Origin: Archangiaceae bacterium
GTDB taxonomy: Bacteria > Myxococcota > Myxococcia > Myxococcales > Myxococcaceae
Length of the DNA: 64,000 bases
Reading direction: 5' to 3'
NCBI GenBank assembly: GCA_016714225.1
Contig: JADJNS010000025.1
Location: 124,001 to 188,000 of the forward strand
This document shows, one piece after another, positions 55,269 to 64,000 of this stretch. Numbering within the stretch: position 1 is the first letter of the stretch; each line of letters opens with the position of its first letter. Position numbers and translations under genes: made by a program. The notes under the pieces are model-generated. The model saw nothing but the letters and a program-made list of their open reading frames with translations. It was not told the DNA's origin and ran no database searches.

Positions 55269-58200
55269 ATGAACCGCAAGAACCTGCTCTTCACGGCGCT
55301 CGCGACCCTGAGCCTGGTGGCTGGCTGCTACAGCCCCGAGCTCATCGACCGCACCACGCCGAACTACGTGAAGAAGTCCGACCTGCTCGACGGTCAGTGG
55401 TACTACAAGAACACCATCGTCGGTGCCCCCAACACCTCGAGCGGCGCCCGCCTGGGCAACGGCGGCAAGCTCGAGAAGATTCGCTGGGAGATTCAGGAAG
55501 ACCTGCTCGTCGGCTACCGCACCTACGAAGTCACTCCGGGCCGCGACCCGCGGCTCGACTTCGAAGGCTCGCGCATCGGCGACCTGCGGTTCAAAGACGG
55601 GCGGCCCTACAAGGGGGCGCCGGTGGTCGCGTATCAGATCGAGAGCCACTTCGACCGCCAGCGCCAGTACAACCCGGCGACCGGCGAGCAGACCAACGTG
55701 CTCTACGAAGACACGTCTGATCGCCCCTGGTACCAGCGCGACTACATGCGGGTGAACTGGGCGGGCAACGCGATCTCCAACCTCGAGCAGTGCGACACCG
55801 CCAGCGTGCCCGGCGACAGCGAGGTCATCTCGGGCAACTGCCTCGGCGCCCCCAGCACCGTGCGCTACATCAGCGAGCAAGACGCGGTGCAGAACGACAA
55901 CGCGCCGGTGTGGAGCCGCGACGCCAGTGGCAAGCTCAACTACTTCGACTTCACGACGCAGGAGATCGGCGACCCGCAGCGCGTGTGGTACCGCGGCTAC
56001 GGCTACATTCCGGCCTGCTACATCAGCGGCACGTACGACTGCGAGAGCAACAACTTCTTCAAGCGCACCGCGTTTCTGCGCGTCGACGAAGACCGGGTGA
56101 AGGACTACGAGCCCCTCGTCTACGACGACCACATGATGGTGAAGTTCGGCTACTTCCGCACCCAGTCGTACGCGTACGACAAGGGCTACCAGTTCACCGA
56201 TCAGGGCCGCATTCTCTACGCTTCGCGCCACAACATCTGGCGCAAGGCGCACGACCCGGCGCTGGCCACCCAGAGCAACCCGCTCGGCACCATTCCGGTG
56301 ACCCAGCGCGAGCTGCGGCCGATCGCCTACCACCTCACCGGCTCGTTTCCCGAAGACCTGACCGCGGCGGCCACCGGCCCCAACTCGCTCGAGTCGTCGT
56401 GGGACTACGCGTTTCGCCGCACCATCGCGGTGCCCCGCGGCCTCGAGGTCGCGCAGGTGCCCCAGATGTACTTCATCTGCACCAACCCGGTTCCCGACTA
56501 CACCAAGGTCACCGGCATGGAGGCCGAAGAGGCCCGCCAGCGCCAGGCGGCGTGCGGCGCCCCCGGCACCTACGTGCGCATGGGCGACATTCGCTTCCAC
56601 CAGATCACCTACGTGAACCAGATCGCCGGCGGCCTGCTCGGCTACGGCCCGTCGGCCACCGACCCCGAGACCGGCGAGGTCATCTGGGCCACCGCCAACA
56701 TGTACGGCAAGACGCTCGACACCTGGGCGGCCGGCTCGCAGCAGATGATGGACGTGCTGAACGGCGACATCACCCTCTCGCAGCTGGTGACCGGCAAGGA
56801 CATCAAGGACTACGTCTCGGCGAACCTGAGCCCCACCGACCCGCGTCGCCCGGCGACGGGCCCGAACACCGGCTCGGGCGGTCTCATCTCCGACCAGACC
56901 CGCCCGATGGGCAGCTTCAACCGCATCAAGACCGACCTGAAGGGCACGCTGCTCGCGTACCAGGGGCAGGGTCACCTGCCGCTGCGCACGCAAGACCGCC
57001 ACGCGGTGGTGAACGACCTGGTCGCTCAGCACCCCGACCTGCAGGAGCAGCTCACCGGGCTGCCCGAGGTGCGGGCGATGGTGCTGGCGAACCTGCCGTA
57101 CGGCCCCTTCCAGCAGCGCCTCACCGCCGACCCCGCCTTCTACAGCCAGGTCGCGCGTGAGGTGATGATGGGCGTCGACCCCATCACCCAGGCGAAGAAG
57201 CAGCTGCGCACCGCGGCGCTCAAGAAGAACGAGACCGAGGGCTGCATCTACGACCTCGACTACAACGACCCCGACTACATCGGCACCGCCAAGGCCAAGC
57301 TGCAGGCACTGAACGCGAAGATCGCCGCCTACAAGATGTCGGGCAACCCCACCTGCGCCAACAAAGACGCCTGCACCGAGGCCGAGGCGAAGACGCTGGC
57401 CAAGGCCGACATCTACGCCGAGATCCGCCGCGAGGCGTGGCGTTCGGTGGCCGAGCACGAGGTCGGTCACACCCTGGGCCTGCGCCACAACTTCATCGGC
57501 TCGGCCGACGCGATGAACTACCAGGACGGCTACTGGGACCTGCGCAAAGAGACCGTGGGCGTGTCGGTGGCGGGCCAGCGCGTGCTGCCCATCACTCCGC
57601 AGAACATGCTCGACGCCTCGCAGCTCAACCAGAAGCAGATCGACAACGGCCTGTACGAGTACGAGTACTCGTCGATCATGGACTACGGCGCCCGCGTGAA
57701 CTCGCAGAACAAGGGCATCGGCAAGTACGACCGCGCCGCGATTCTGTTCGCCTACGCCGGCGGCGGTGAGCTCGGCTACGTCGAGGTCTTCAACCAGATG
57801 CGCAACGACTACGACCTGCCCAACTTCTCGGTGCAGACCGACAACGTCGCGAAGACGATGCTGGTGCGCAACGCGCGGCTCGAGTTCCCGCTGATGATGG
57901 CCGAGCACTACACGCCGGTGAACACGATGATCACCGACAAGTTCCACTACACCACGCTGCCGTTCATGATGGCCGACAAGAACCTGCCCTTCGAAGCGGC
58001 GCTCGATCAGGGCATCTCGCGCCTGGGCGATCGCTCGTTCCGCAAGTGGAGTGAGATGAAGGCCTGGTACGAGCGCATCGCCTCGGAGATCAAGGACTAC
58101 AACCTCTCTCAGCGCGGCTTCAACAACAACGACTGGGAGCGCGCGCGCGACATCGTGGGCGTGGTCGGTCGCGGCATGCCGGTCGAGGTTCCGTACTGGT

Positions 58201-59582
58201 TCTGCTCGGACAGTGAGATCGGCGCGAACCTGCTCTGCAACCTGAACGATCAGGGCGCCGACGTGTACGAGATGGGCTCGAAGTGGATGGAGCGGTTCGA
58301 GCAGAGCTACGTGTTCGCCAACTTCCGCCGCGACCGGCTCGCCTACAACCCGAGCCAGGTCTACCTGGGCAAGTTCGTTCGCTACCTCGGCAACATCCCC
58401 AACATCTACCAGCAGTGGCTCTACAACATCTATTACCTGCAGCGGTATTACTACCTGACCCCCGAGCAGCTCGACGAGCTCTTCGGCCTGGGTGACCCGA
58501 TCTGGCAGAACTACTGGACGATGGCGGTGGTCGACTCGACCAACCTGCTGCTCCAGCAGCTCTCGACGCCGTCGGCCGGCTACCACGGAAAGGACCCGGG
58601 CACCGCGCGCTGGGTGCACGTGCCCGACAACACCGCCGACAACGTGCGCATCGCCGACACGCAGGCCGAGAACGATTTCATCTCGAAGATGAAGCTCAAG
58701 TACGGCTACACCGACGTCGCGTACGTGCCGCGCGGCCCGGGCCGCAGCATGTTCACGCAGTTCAGCAGCCAGGGCTGGGATTTCTATACGAAGGTCGACG
58801 AGACCGGTCACTTCTGGGACCAGGCGGCCGCGCTGTCGGCGCTGACCACCAGCGAGACCAACTTCCTCGGCGTCGACCGCGGCTCGGACGCGCTGAAGTA
58901 CTCGCTGCCGTACTACTCGACCTTCGACAAGGAGCTCGCTCCGCTGTTCAGCGCGGTGTGGACGCAAGATGCCTCGTCGTTCACCTCGGGCCTGGTGAAG
59001 ATGGGCGACGGCACCGCTCGGGTGTTGCCTCCCACGTTCGTGCGCGGCGAGAACTACATCGACAACTTCGACTACCCGCCGCCGCCGCAGCTGCCCACCG
59101 ACAACAACGGCAACGCGATGCCGATGGACCAGGTCGAAGCCACCGTCCCGTGGGGCACGCGCTTCTACGCCGAGTTCCTCGGAATGGCGTACTTCACCGA
59201 CAACTTCAACCAGGAGTTCGCCATGTACAACCAGATCTACCGGTTGGGCTCGGGCGAGGCGCTCACTCCGGCCTCCGACTTCGAGGTCATCTCGGTCGAT
59301 GACCCGTTCGGTGGCGGCTACGTGTACTCGGCGCTCAAGCGCCAGTTCGACCCGCGGCCGTTCGCGGCGGGCCCCAAGCAGGTGCTCCGCACCCGCTCGG
59401 ACAACACCAAGTGGAACGACGCCCGCGGCCCGCTCAAGAACGACCCGTCGGACGACGTGCTCATCAACGACGAGAGCAACGTTCCCCGCAATGCCGCCTA
59501 CTGGGAAGGGCGCGTCCGCGAAGACGTGCGCAACCTCGAGATGATGCGCGGCCTGTACGACATCTTCGGCCGCGCCATCTGA
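55269..59582 (+). CDS. Giant metzincin-like zinc metalloprotease lipoprotein (copy 2, canonical)
   Basis: A 1,437-residue paralogue of the preceding protein, starting 35 bases after it. Signal peptide LLFTALATLSLVAGC; a GGAG site lies five bases before the ATG at 55269. The zinc site HEVGHTLGLRHNF (His about residue 730) is the full metzincin-type HExxHxxGxxH, with Met-turn SSIMDYGA. N-terminal repeats of structure (NPATGEQTN, DRPWYQRDYMRVNW) match copy 1 and the C-terminus ends MMRGLYDIFGRAI. The pair presumably arose by tandem duplication and then diverged. A Rho-independent terminator lies 25 bases downstream, marking the end of the unit that began with the barrel gene. Confidence 0.92.
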   Translation: MNRKNLLFTALATLSLVAGCYSPELIDRTTPNYVKKSDLLDGQWYYKNTIVGAPNTSSGARLGNGGKLEKIRWEIQEDLLVGYRTYEVTPGRDPRLDFEGSRIGDLRFKDGRPYKGAPVVAYQIESHFDRQRQYNPATGEQTNVLYEDTSDRPWYQRDYMRVNWAGNAISNLEQCDTASVPGDSEVISGNCLGAPSTVRYISEQDAVQNDNAPVWSRDASGKLNYFDFTTQEIGDPQRVWYRGYGYIPACYISGTYDCESNNFFKRTAFLRVDEDRVKDYEPLVYDDHMMVKFGYFRTQSYAYDKGYQFTDQGRILYASRHNIWRKAHDPALATQSNPLGTIPVTQRELRPIAYHLTGSFPEDLTAAATGPNSLESSWDYAFRRTIAVPRGLEVAQVPQMYFICTNPVPDYTKVTGMEAEEARQRQAACGAPGTYVRMGDIRFHQITYVNQIAGGLLGYGPSATDPETGEVIWATANMYGKTLDTWAAGSQQMMDVLNGDITLSQLVTGKDIKDYVSANLSPTDPRRPATGPNTGSGGLISDQTRPMGSFNRIKTDLKGTLLAYQGQGHLPLRTQDRHAVVNDLVAQHPDLQEQLTGLPEVRAMVLANLPYGPFQQRLTADPAFYSQVAREVMMGVDPITQAKKQLRTAALKKNETEGCIYDLDYNDPDYIGTAKAKLQALNAKIAAYKMSGNPTCANKDACTEAEAKTLAKADIYAEIRREAWRSVAEHEVGHTLGLRHNFIGSADAMNYQDGYWDLRKETVGVSVAGQRVLPITPQNMLDASQLNQKQIDNGLYEYEYSSIMDYGARVNSQNKGIGKYDRAAILFAYAGGGELGYVEVFNQMRNDYDLPNFSVQTDNVAKTMLVRNARLEFPLMMAEHYTPVNTMITDKFHYTTLPFMMADKNLPFEAALDQGISRLGDRSFRKWSEMKAWYERIASEIKDYNLSQRGFNNNDWERARDIVGVVGRGMPVEVPYWFCSDSEIGANLLCNLNDQGADVYEMGSKWMERFEQSYVFANFRRDRLAYNPSQVYLGKFVRYLGNIPNIYQQWLYNIYYLQRYYYLTPEQLDELFGLGDPIWQNYWTMAVVDSTNLLLQQLSTPSAGYHGKDPGTARWVHVPDNTADNVRIADTQAENDFISKMKLKYGYTDVAYVPRGPGRSMFTQFSSQGWDFYTKVDETGHFWDQAAALSALTTSETNFLGVDRGSDALKYSLPYYSTFDKELAPLFSAVWTQDASSFTSGLVKMGDGTARVLPPTFVRGENYIDNFDYPPPPQLPTDNNGNAMPMDQVEATVPWGTRFYAEFLGMAYFTDNFNQEFAMYNQIYRLGSGEALTPASDFEVISVDDPFGGGYVYSALKRQFDPRPFAAGPKQVLRTRSDNTKWNDARGPLKNDPSDDVLINDESNVPRNAAYWEGRVREDVRNLEMMRGLYDIFGRAI

Positions 59583-59604
59583 TTCGCGGCGGTTGAAGAA
59601 GACA

Positions 59605-59648
59605 GGCGCCCGGTCGACCCCAGCGGTCGCCCGGGCGTCGTCGTTTTT
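59605..59648 (+). terminator. Rho-independent terminator after the metalloprotease operon
   Basis: GGCGCCCGG (59605-59613) pairs with CCGGGCGTC (59631-59639) with one G-U pair, followed by CGTCGTTTTTG with a five-T run at 59644-59648. It sits between the stop of the second metalloprotease and the start of the YkgJ-like gene. Confidence 0.75.
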
Positions 59649-59662
59649 GTAGAACGAGCCAC

Positions 59663-60250
59663 ATGGCCGGCCCCCAGAGCGCCTGTGCGCGGTGCCCCAA
59701 GGTGCTGGGCGCTTCGTGCTGCGAGGTGAAGCCGCACGAGCAGCTCGCCACGCTCACCTGGGCCGACGTCGAGCGCGTCGAGGCGGAGACCGGGCAGCGC
59801 GCCGCGCAGTTCAGCGAGTGGGAGTGGCTCGACGCCGAGCACGCCCGCGCCTGGCTCGACGTGCACCCGGCGTACGCGGCGTACCTGGGGCCCGCGCCGC
59901 GGCGGCTGACGCTGAGGGTGGTCGACGGCGCGTGCGCGCTGCTGGTGCGGGGTGAGGGCTGCAGCTTGGGTGAAGAGGCGCGGCCCACCGCGTGCCGCAT
60001 CTACCCGTTCGACGTCACCGAGGGCCTCTTGCAGGTCGAGCGGTTCGGAGACGTCGTCGAGGCGCGCCGGCAGGTCGAGCAGGTCGCCGCGCACGCGTGC
60101 CTCGCGGTGGAAGAGGCGGTGAGCTTCGAGAGCCTTCACCGGGCGTTCGGCACCACCGCGGCCAAGGTGGGCGCGCTGGTCGAGCGGCTGCGCGCCGAGA
60201 TCGCCGACCACGCGCGCAGAGAGCGCGGGGCGAAGTCGCGGTCGCGCTGA
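59663..60250 (+). CDS. YkgJ-family cysteine-cluster protein
   Basis: A 195-residue protein with the UPF0153/YkgJ pattern: CxxC, then GASCCEV at the N-terminus and CSLGEEARPTACRIYPF in the middle. The clustered cysteines are thought to bind zinc or an iron-sulfur cluster; no reaction is known for the family. The C-terminal 60 residues are a charged helix. The gene follows a terminator, so it must have its own promoter in the 80-base gap, of which no clear example was seen. It is not obviously linked to the neighbours. Confidence 0.85.
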   Translation: MAGPQSACARCPKVLGASCCEVKPHEQLATLTWADVERVEAETGQRAAQFSEWEWLDAEHARAWLDVHPAYAAYLGPAPRRLTLRVVDGACALLVRGEGCSLGEEARPTACRIYPFDVTEGLLQVERFGDVVEARRQVEQVAAHACLAVEEAVSFESLHRAFGTTAAKVGALVERLRAEIADHARRERGAKSRSR

Positions 60251-60374
60251 GATCAGCCCCTCGCGCGCTGTCAACCTTGCGCGCGCGCCGCACTTGCGCC
60301 AGCGGCGCGGGCGCTCTTCACCTTTGCCGATCGCGGCGGTTAGATGGCGGTGCCCGATGGGAGAGGAACACCAG

Positions 60375-61100
60375 ATGGAGCTGTTCGTGGCCGGCAACAC
60401 CGCGCTCGCCGCGGCTCCGGTCGCGATGCCGTACCCGGCGCGCGAAGAGCGGCTGGTGCTGGCCGACGCGCTGGCGCGCCGAATCTCGCGCCACGCCGGG
60501 GTGCCGGTGCGCCTGGCGGTGACCGACAACCGCTCGACCATGGTGAGCTACCAGCGGCAAGACCGGGTGCTGGCGCTGCGCCTGCACCACATGTTCCTCG
60601 ACGCGCCCGACCACGTGGTCGAGGCGCTGGCCCACTACGCCGGCAAGGGCAGCCGTGCGGCCGGGCGGGTCATCGACGGCTTCATCGACGAGCGCGACCA
60701 GAAGATTCGCCGCGCCCGCCGCGCCGGAGAGCAGCTGCAGGTGCAGGGCCGCCACTTCGACCTGGCGGCCATCTTCGAAGAGCTGAACCGCACCTACTTT
60801 CAGTCGGGCATTCGGGCGCGCATCGGCTGGGCGCGGGCGCCGAAGGGGCGGCGCCGCAAGACCATTCGGCTGGGCGTCTACGAGCACCAGACCCGCGAGA
60901 TTCGCATTCACCCGTCGCTCGATGGGCCCGACGTGCCGCGCTTCTTCGTCGAGTTCATCGTCTTTCACGAGATGCTGCACCAGCTGTTCCCCAACGCGCA
61001 CCACCCCAAGGCGTTCAGGGATCGCGAGAAGGCCTTCCCCAAGTACGGCATCGCCCTCGAGTGGGAAAAGCAGCATCTGAAGCGCCTGCTGCGGCGCTGA
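60375..61100 (+). CDS. SprT-like zinc metalloprotein
   Basis: A 241-residue protein with a SprT/zinc-metallopeptidase-type core: HExxH in FIVFHEMLHQLF (about residue 200) and a nearby His in NAHHPKAFR. The preceding strand IRLGVYEHQTREIRIHPSLD is typical of the SprT-like fold. Relatives include DNA-protein crosslink proteases and bacterial proteins of unknown role. The ATG at 60375 is preferred because AGAGGA lies seven bases upstream; an in-frame ATG at 60357 would add six residues. The N-terminal 130 residues (helical, Arg-rich) are not recognised. It converges on the ASCH-domain gene. Confidence 0.8.
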   Translation: MELFVAGNTALAAAPVAMPYPAREERLVLADALARRISRHAGVPVRLAVTDNRSTMVSYQRQDRVLALRLHHMFLDAPDHVVEALAHYAGKGSRAAGRVIDGFIDERDQKIRRARRAGEQLQVQGRHFDLAAIFEELNRTYFQSGIRARIGWARAPKGRRRKTIRLGVYEHQTREIRIHPSLDGPDVPRFFVEFIVFHEMLHQLFPNAHHPKAFRDREKAFPKYGIALEWEKQHLKRLLRR

Positions 61101-61131
61101 AGCGCCTGACGCTGGTGAGGGGGGCGGGTCG

Positions 61132-61737
61132 CTACCGCGCCGCGGCCTTGCCCGACCGCTTCACCGAAGCCCACCGCTTCAAGAACGCGCGGCCCCGCGG
61201 CGACAGCTCGTAGCCGACCTCGAAGCTCATGGTGAGGCCGAGCTTCTTGAGCTTTCGCACGTCGACCTTGAACGGCAGGGTCTCGCGCGCGAGCTTCTTG
61301 GCCAGCTGTGACGCGGCGACGCGCGGGTGCCGGTCGATGAGCAACATCACCCGCTTCACCCACTTGCCGTCGCGCTCGAGCCGCGCGACCCGCTTCGTGA
61401 GCTCGGCGAGCGCGGCGGGGTCGAGCTTCGCATCGGTGGCGTGTTCGACGCGGTCGCCGTCGCCGGCGTGGTGCAGCGTCACCTTGAACAGCGGCTCGGG
61501 CCCGGGGCGCAGGTACGCCTTCATCTCGTCGAGCGAGGCGAAGCCGCACGCCACCGCGTCGGTCTCGGTAAGCTCGTGGTCGGCCACCACCTCGAGCGCA
61601 TCGACCATCACGACGCCGATGGGGTGCACCCGGTAGCGCCCGCCCGGCTTCACGTGGGGCTTCGCCCATCTCCGAAAAGTCAGGGTGATGGAGCCGTCGA
61701 CGAGGCCTTGGTGAAAGCGCTTCTGGAAGAGCAGCAC
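61132..61737 (-). CDS. ASCH-domain protein
   Basis: A 201-residue protein. The N-terminal 100 residues match the ASCH (PUA-like) fold, which binds RNA or modified nucleosides: LLFQKRFHQGLVDGSITLTFRRW, KPGGRYRVHPIGVVMVDAL, then the FASLDEMKAYL helix. The C-terminal 90 residues form a basic helical region (LAELTKRVARLERDGKWVKRV) resembling a winged helix. GTG at 61737 is chosen since ASCH domains start at that residue; a TTG at 61764 is also in frame but would coincide with the start of pyk on the other strand. The substrate is unknown. Confidence 0.7.
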   Translation of the reverse strand: MLLFQKRFHQGLVDGSITLTFRRWAKPHVKPGGRYRVHPIGVVMVDALEVVADHELTETDAVACGFASLDEMKAYLRPGPEPLFKVTLHHAGDGDRVEHATDAKLDPAALAELTKRVARLERDGKWVKRVMLLIDRHPRVAASQLAKKLARETLPFKVDVRKLKKLGLTMSFEVGYELSPRGRAFLKRWASVKRSGKAAAR

Positions 61738-61745
61738 GCAAGCTG

Positions 61746-61751
61746 TATAAG
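61746..61751 (+). promoter_or_regulatory. Possible -10 element for pyk
   Basis: TATAAG lies 13 bases before the pyk ATG, which has no ribosome-binding site. The -35 region (CTGGAA about 17 bases upstream) is weak. If used, transcription would begin about six bases before the start codon, making pyk nearly leaderless. Position within the gap between two divergent genes fits a promoter. Confidence 0.3.
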
Positions 61752-61763
61752 ACACCTCGTTCA

Positions 61764-63194
61764 ATGAGACGCGCGAAGATCGTTTGCACCCTGGGGCCTT
61801 CCAGCACCAGCCAGGAGATGCTCGAGAAGCTGCTGGCCGCCGGTATGGACGTGGCCCGCCTCAACTTCAGCCACGGCACCCACGAGCAGCACAAAGAGGT
61901 GATCGAGCGCATTCGCGCCGCGTCGCTGAAGGTGCGCAAGGGCGTGGGCATTCTGCAAGATCTGCAGGGCCCCAAGATTCGCACCGGCAAGGTCGAGAAC
62001 AACGGCATCGAGCTGGTCGAGGGCAAGGAGATCGAGATCACCACCCAGGAGGCCGTGCTCGGCACGCCCGACCTCATCTCGACAACCTACCAGCACCTCG
62101 CCGCCGACGTGAACGTGGGCGACCACGTGCTGCTCGACGACGGCCTGCTCGACCTGAAGGTGCTGCAGACCGACAAGAAAGAGCGGGTGCGCTGCGAGAT
62201 CATCCACGGCGGCACCCTGCGCAACAACAAGGGCATCAACCTGCCCGGGGTCGCGCTGCAGACCGAGGCGATGTCGGCGAAGGACAAAGAAGACCTGCTG
62301 TTCGGCATCAAGAACGGCATCGACTACGTGGGCCTGTCGTTCGTGCGCACCCCGGCCGACCTCGACATGTGTCGCGCGGTGATGGCGCAGGCCGGGCGGC
62401 ACGTGCCGATCATCTCGAAGCTCGAGAAGCCCGAGGCCATCGCGCGGCTCGACGCCATTCTCGACAAGAGCGACGGGGTGATGGTGGCGCGCGGTGACCT
62501 CGGCGTCGAGATACCTCCCGAAGAGGTGCCGGCGATTCAGAAAGACATCATTCGCCGCGCCAACGCGCGCGCGCTGCCGGTGATCGTCGCCACCCAGATG
62601 CTCAACTCGATGATCGAGCACCCCCGGCCGACCCGCGCCGAGGCCAGCGACGTGGCGAACGCCATCTTCGACGGCACCGACGCGGTGATGCTCTCGGGCG
62701 AGACGGCGAGCGGCAGGTACCCCATCGAGTCGGTCGAGATGATGGACCGCATCGTTCGCTCGGCCGAGTCGTCGATGCGGCAGAGCTTCCCCCGCATCGG
62801 GAGCGGCGAGCCGATGAAGATTCCCGCCGACTTCCCCGACGTGACCTGCGGCGTCGCCTGCCGCGCGGCGCGCGAGTGCGGAGCGCGGCTCATCGTGGCC
62901 TTCACCCTCACCGGCACCACCGCGCGGCTGCTGTCGCACTACCGGCCCACCGTGCCGATCGTGGCCTTCAGCCCCAATCAAGAGGTGCGGCGTCGCCTCT
63001 CGCTGCTGTGGGGCGTGGTGCCGCGCGTGCTCGAGCCGTTGAACGAGACCGAGGCGATGGTTCGTCGCGTCGAAGAAGAGCTGCTGGCGCGCGGGTTGGC
63101 CAAGGCCGCCGATCGCATCGTCATCGTCTTCGGTGCGCCCATCGGGCAGGCCGGGCGAATCAACAGCATGCGGCTGGCGACGATTTCGATGTGA
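61764..63194 (+). CDS. pyk: Pyruvate kinase
   Basis: Glycolytic enzyme converting phosphoenolpyruvate and ADP to pyruvate and ATP; 476 residues, the usual bacterial length. Signatures: KIVCTLGPSS at the N-terminus, ARLNFSHGTHEQH, QDLQGPKIRTG, the catalytic lysine region PIISKLEKPEAI, MVARGDLGVEI, then ATQMLNSMIEHPRPTRAEASDVANAIFDGTDAVMLSGETA. The C-terminal allosteric domain contains VAFTLTGTTARLLSHYRP. No extra PEP-utilising C-terminal domain is present. The gene has a divergent neighbour (ASCH protein) and seems to be monocistronic, followed by a 9-bp hairpin at 63281. Confidence 0.97.
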   Translation: MRRAKIVCTLGPSSTSQEMLEKLLAAGMDVARLNFSHGTHEQHKEVIERIRAASLKVRKGVGILQDLQGPKIRTGKVENNGIELVEGKEIEITTQEAVLGTPDLISTTYQHLAADVNVGDHVLLDDGLLDLKVLQTDKKERVRCEIIHGGTLRNNKGINLPGVALQTEAMSAKDKEDLLFGIKNGIDYVGLSFVRTPADLDMCRAVMAQAGRHVPIISKLEKPEAIARLDAILDKSDGVMVARGDLGVEIPPEEVPAIQKDIIRRANARALPVIVATQMLNSMIEHPRPTRAEASDVANAIFDGTDAVMLSGETASGRYPIESVEMMDRIVRSAESSMRQSFPRIGSGEPMKIPADFPDVTCGVACRAARECGARLIVAFTLTGTTARLLSHYRPTVPIVAFSPNQEVRRRLSLLWGVVPRVLEPLNETEAMVRRVEEELLARGLAKAADRIVIVFGAPIGQAGRINSMRLATISM

Positions 63195-63280
63195 CGCGGT
63201 CGGCCGATCTCGGCCAATCTCTTCGTTGCGAGCTGTGGTCCGTCCTCATGGCCATGCTGCGGCCACTCCGGGCGGTCCTC

Positions 63281-63306
63281 GCTCGCGCCTCGACCTTGGC
63301 GCGAGC
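63281..63306. terminator. GC-rich hairpin between converging genes
   Basis: GCTCGCGCC (63281-63289) and GGCGCGAGC (63298-63306) form a perfect 9-bp stem with an 8-base loop. It lies between the ends of pyk and the small minus-strand gene and could stop transcription from both sides; no T-run, so Rho-independent action is uncertain. Confidence 0.35.
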
Positions 63307-63339
63307 TCGACCGACCGGGCACAGGAGCTCGACGTTCTC

Positions 63340-63675
63340 TTACGCGGCGCTCAGCTCGACCCACGACTCGGTGGGCTGAGGCTGAGCGTCGTCGCCGAGC
63401 CCCTCGAGCACGGCGTCGAGCTCGTCACCGCTGACGTTGTCGAGCTCGTGGGCGCGCTTCGCCTGGCGGCGGCCGCGGCGGCGGTGCGGCGGCGGCACGA
63501 TGCGGGTCGCGGGCGGGAGCTTCGAGGGCCCCAGCTTGAACACCGCGGCGAAGAAGCGGGCCTGGGCCTCGCTGGCGTAGCTGTACTCGAGGCTCAAGCC
63601 GCCCGGAGTCTTCACGGTGAGCTGCCACCCGTCGGCCGTCGGCTGAAGCTCGGTGAGATAGGTGTCGTTCGTCAT
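63340..63675 (-). CDS. Small hypothetical protein
   Basis: A 111-residue protein with no family recognised. The N-terminal 60 residues look like a small beta domain (TYLTELQPTADGWQLTVKTPGG, LEYSYASEAQARFFAAVF); the middle is a basic patch (PPHRRRGRRQAKR) and the C-terminus acidic. GAGGGGA lies six bases before the Met at 63675, so this is preferred over the Met codon directly ahead of it. The basic segment could contact nucleic acid. Function unknown. Confidence 0.6.
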   Translation of the reverse strand: MTNDTYLTELQPTADGWQLTVKTPGGLSLEYSYASEAQARFFAAVFKLGPSKLPPATRIVPPPHRRRGRRQAKRAHELDNVSGDELDAVLEGLGDDAQPQPTESWVELSAA

Positions 63676-63758
63676 CATGGTCCCCTCAGGGTACAGAGCT
63701 GTAGCGCCCTGTCTCGTTTTTGACCGACCGTTTTTCATGGCTTCCCCCCGGTTACGTC

Positions 63759-64000
63759 TCAGTGCAGCTCTGCTTCCGACAGGTAACGCTCGAGGCCTTC
63801 GGGGCCCTCGAGATGACTCTTGCTCACGTCGGCCGAGGTCTGGGTCATCGCCTCGGGCACCAACGCTTCGAACCCCTGCTCGAGCGCGTCTTCGAACCGC
63901 GCCTTCATGCGCGCACCCAGCGCGGCGAGCTCGTCTTCGTCGAGCGCTCTCTCGACCTTGGGGAAGAGCACTTCTTCTTCTTCCTCGATGTGGTGCTCGA
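63759..64000 (-). CDS. Hemerythrin (HHE)-domain protein, C-terminal part (start outside window)
   Basis: The last 80 residues of a protein whose start lies beyond the right edge. The visible frame begins EHHIEEEEEVLFPKVE, the metal-binding helix of a hemerythrin-like HHE domain, where the His and Glu residues hold a di-iron centre. A long acidic helix (LDEDELAALGARMKARFEDALEQGFEAL) and a tail follow. HHE proteins bind oxygen or sense iron and redox state. The rest of the domain, including the first His pair, is not in the window. Confidence 0.8.
   Translation of the reverse strand, partial: EHHIEEEEEVLFPKVERALDEDELAALGARMKARFEDALEQGFEALVPEAMTQTSADVSKSHLEGPEGLERYLSEAELH

Overview
The window is about 64 kb of very GC-rich, densely coding DNA with strong G/C preference at third codon positions. 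Several features point to a myxobacterium (Myxococcota, Myxococcales in the broad sense): a eukaryote-like Ser/Thr kinase, an AgmX/PglI-type domain, an Hsp70 carrying a PilZ domain, many large lipoproteins with Gly/Thr-rich linkers, an ECF41 sigma factor and hexanucleotide intergenic repeats. I saw no rRNA, tRNA, CRISPR array, integrase or insertion sequence. The stretch reads as ordinary chromosome rather than a mobile island.

Layout. 1-6122: end of a Ser/Thr kinase, an RsbW-like ATPase, then the threonine operon thrA-thrB-thrC. 6131-17099: a GH5 lipoprotein, small envelope proteins, two helical-repeat proteins (one with a Cys/His hydrolase-like domain), an FAD oxidoreductase with its ECF41 sigma factor, and a PilZ-Hsp70 fusion. 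17225-24169: an acyl-CoA dehydrogenase, an Uup-type ABC-F ATPase broken by an amber codon, two membrane proteins and a GH1 beta-glucosidase. 24266-30795: secreted or lipoprotein genes (a frameshifted amidohydrolase, a GH43-like propeller) and a small EEP phosphohydrolase. 30980-37150: a JmjC/cupin oxygenase, family-B DNA polymerase II, a REC-HDOD regulator, a lytic transglycosylase and a beta-barrel-like protein.

37176-46563 (minus strand) is a tight five-gene operon: LOG-family nucleosidase, an RpiA fusion, a TPR protein, an OB-fold/EEP nuclease and a 968-residue protein I do not recognise. LOG enzymes release ribose 5-phosphate and RpiA consumes it, so the operon looks like a dedicated nucleotide or nucleic-acid processing unit. 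It is my best candidate for an undescribed system.

46724-59582: an ATP-dependent DNA ligase and an NFACT protein, then a secreted-protein unit of one outer-membrane beta-barrel and two giant paralogous metzincin-like lipoproteins, preceded by a possible structured leader. 59663-64000: a YkgJ cysteine-cluster protein, a SprT-like metalloprotein, an ASCH-domain protein, pyruvate kinase, a small unknown protein and the end of a hemerythrin-like gene.

Non-coding structure includes a 67-bp element present twice in opposite orientation (12004 and 47800), two long hairpins with hexameric arms (35460-35608 and 47801-47886), a pair of palindromes before the ligase gene, and a predicted ECF41 promoter.
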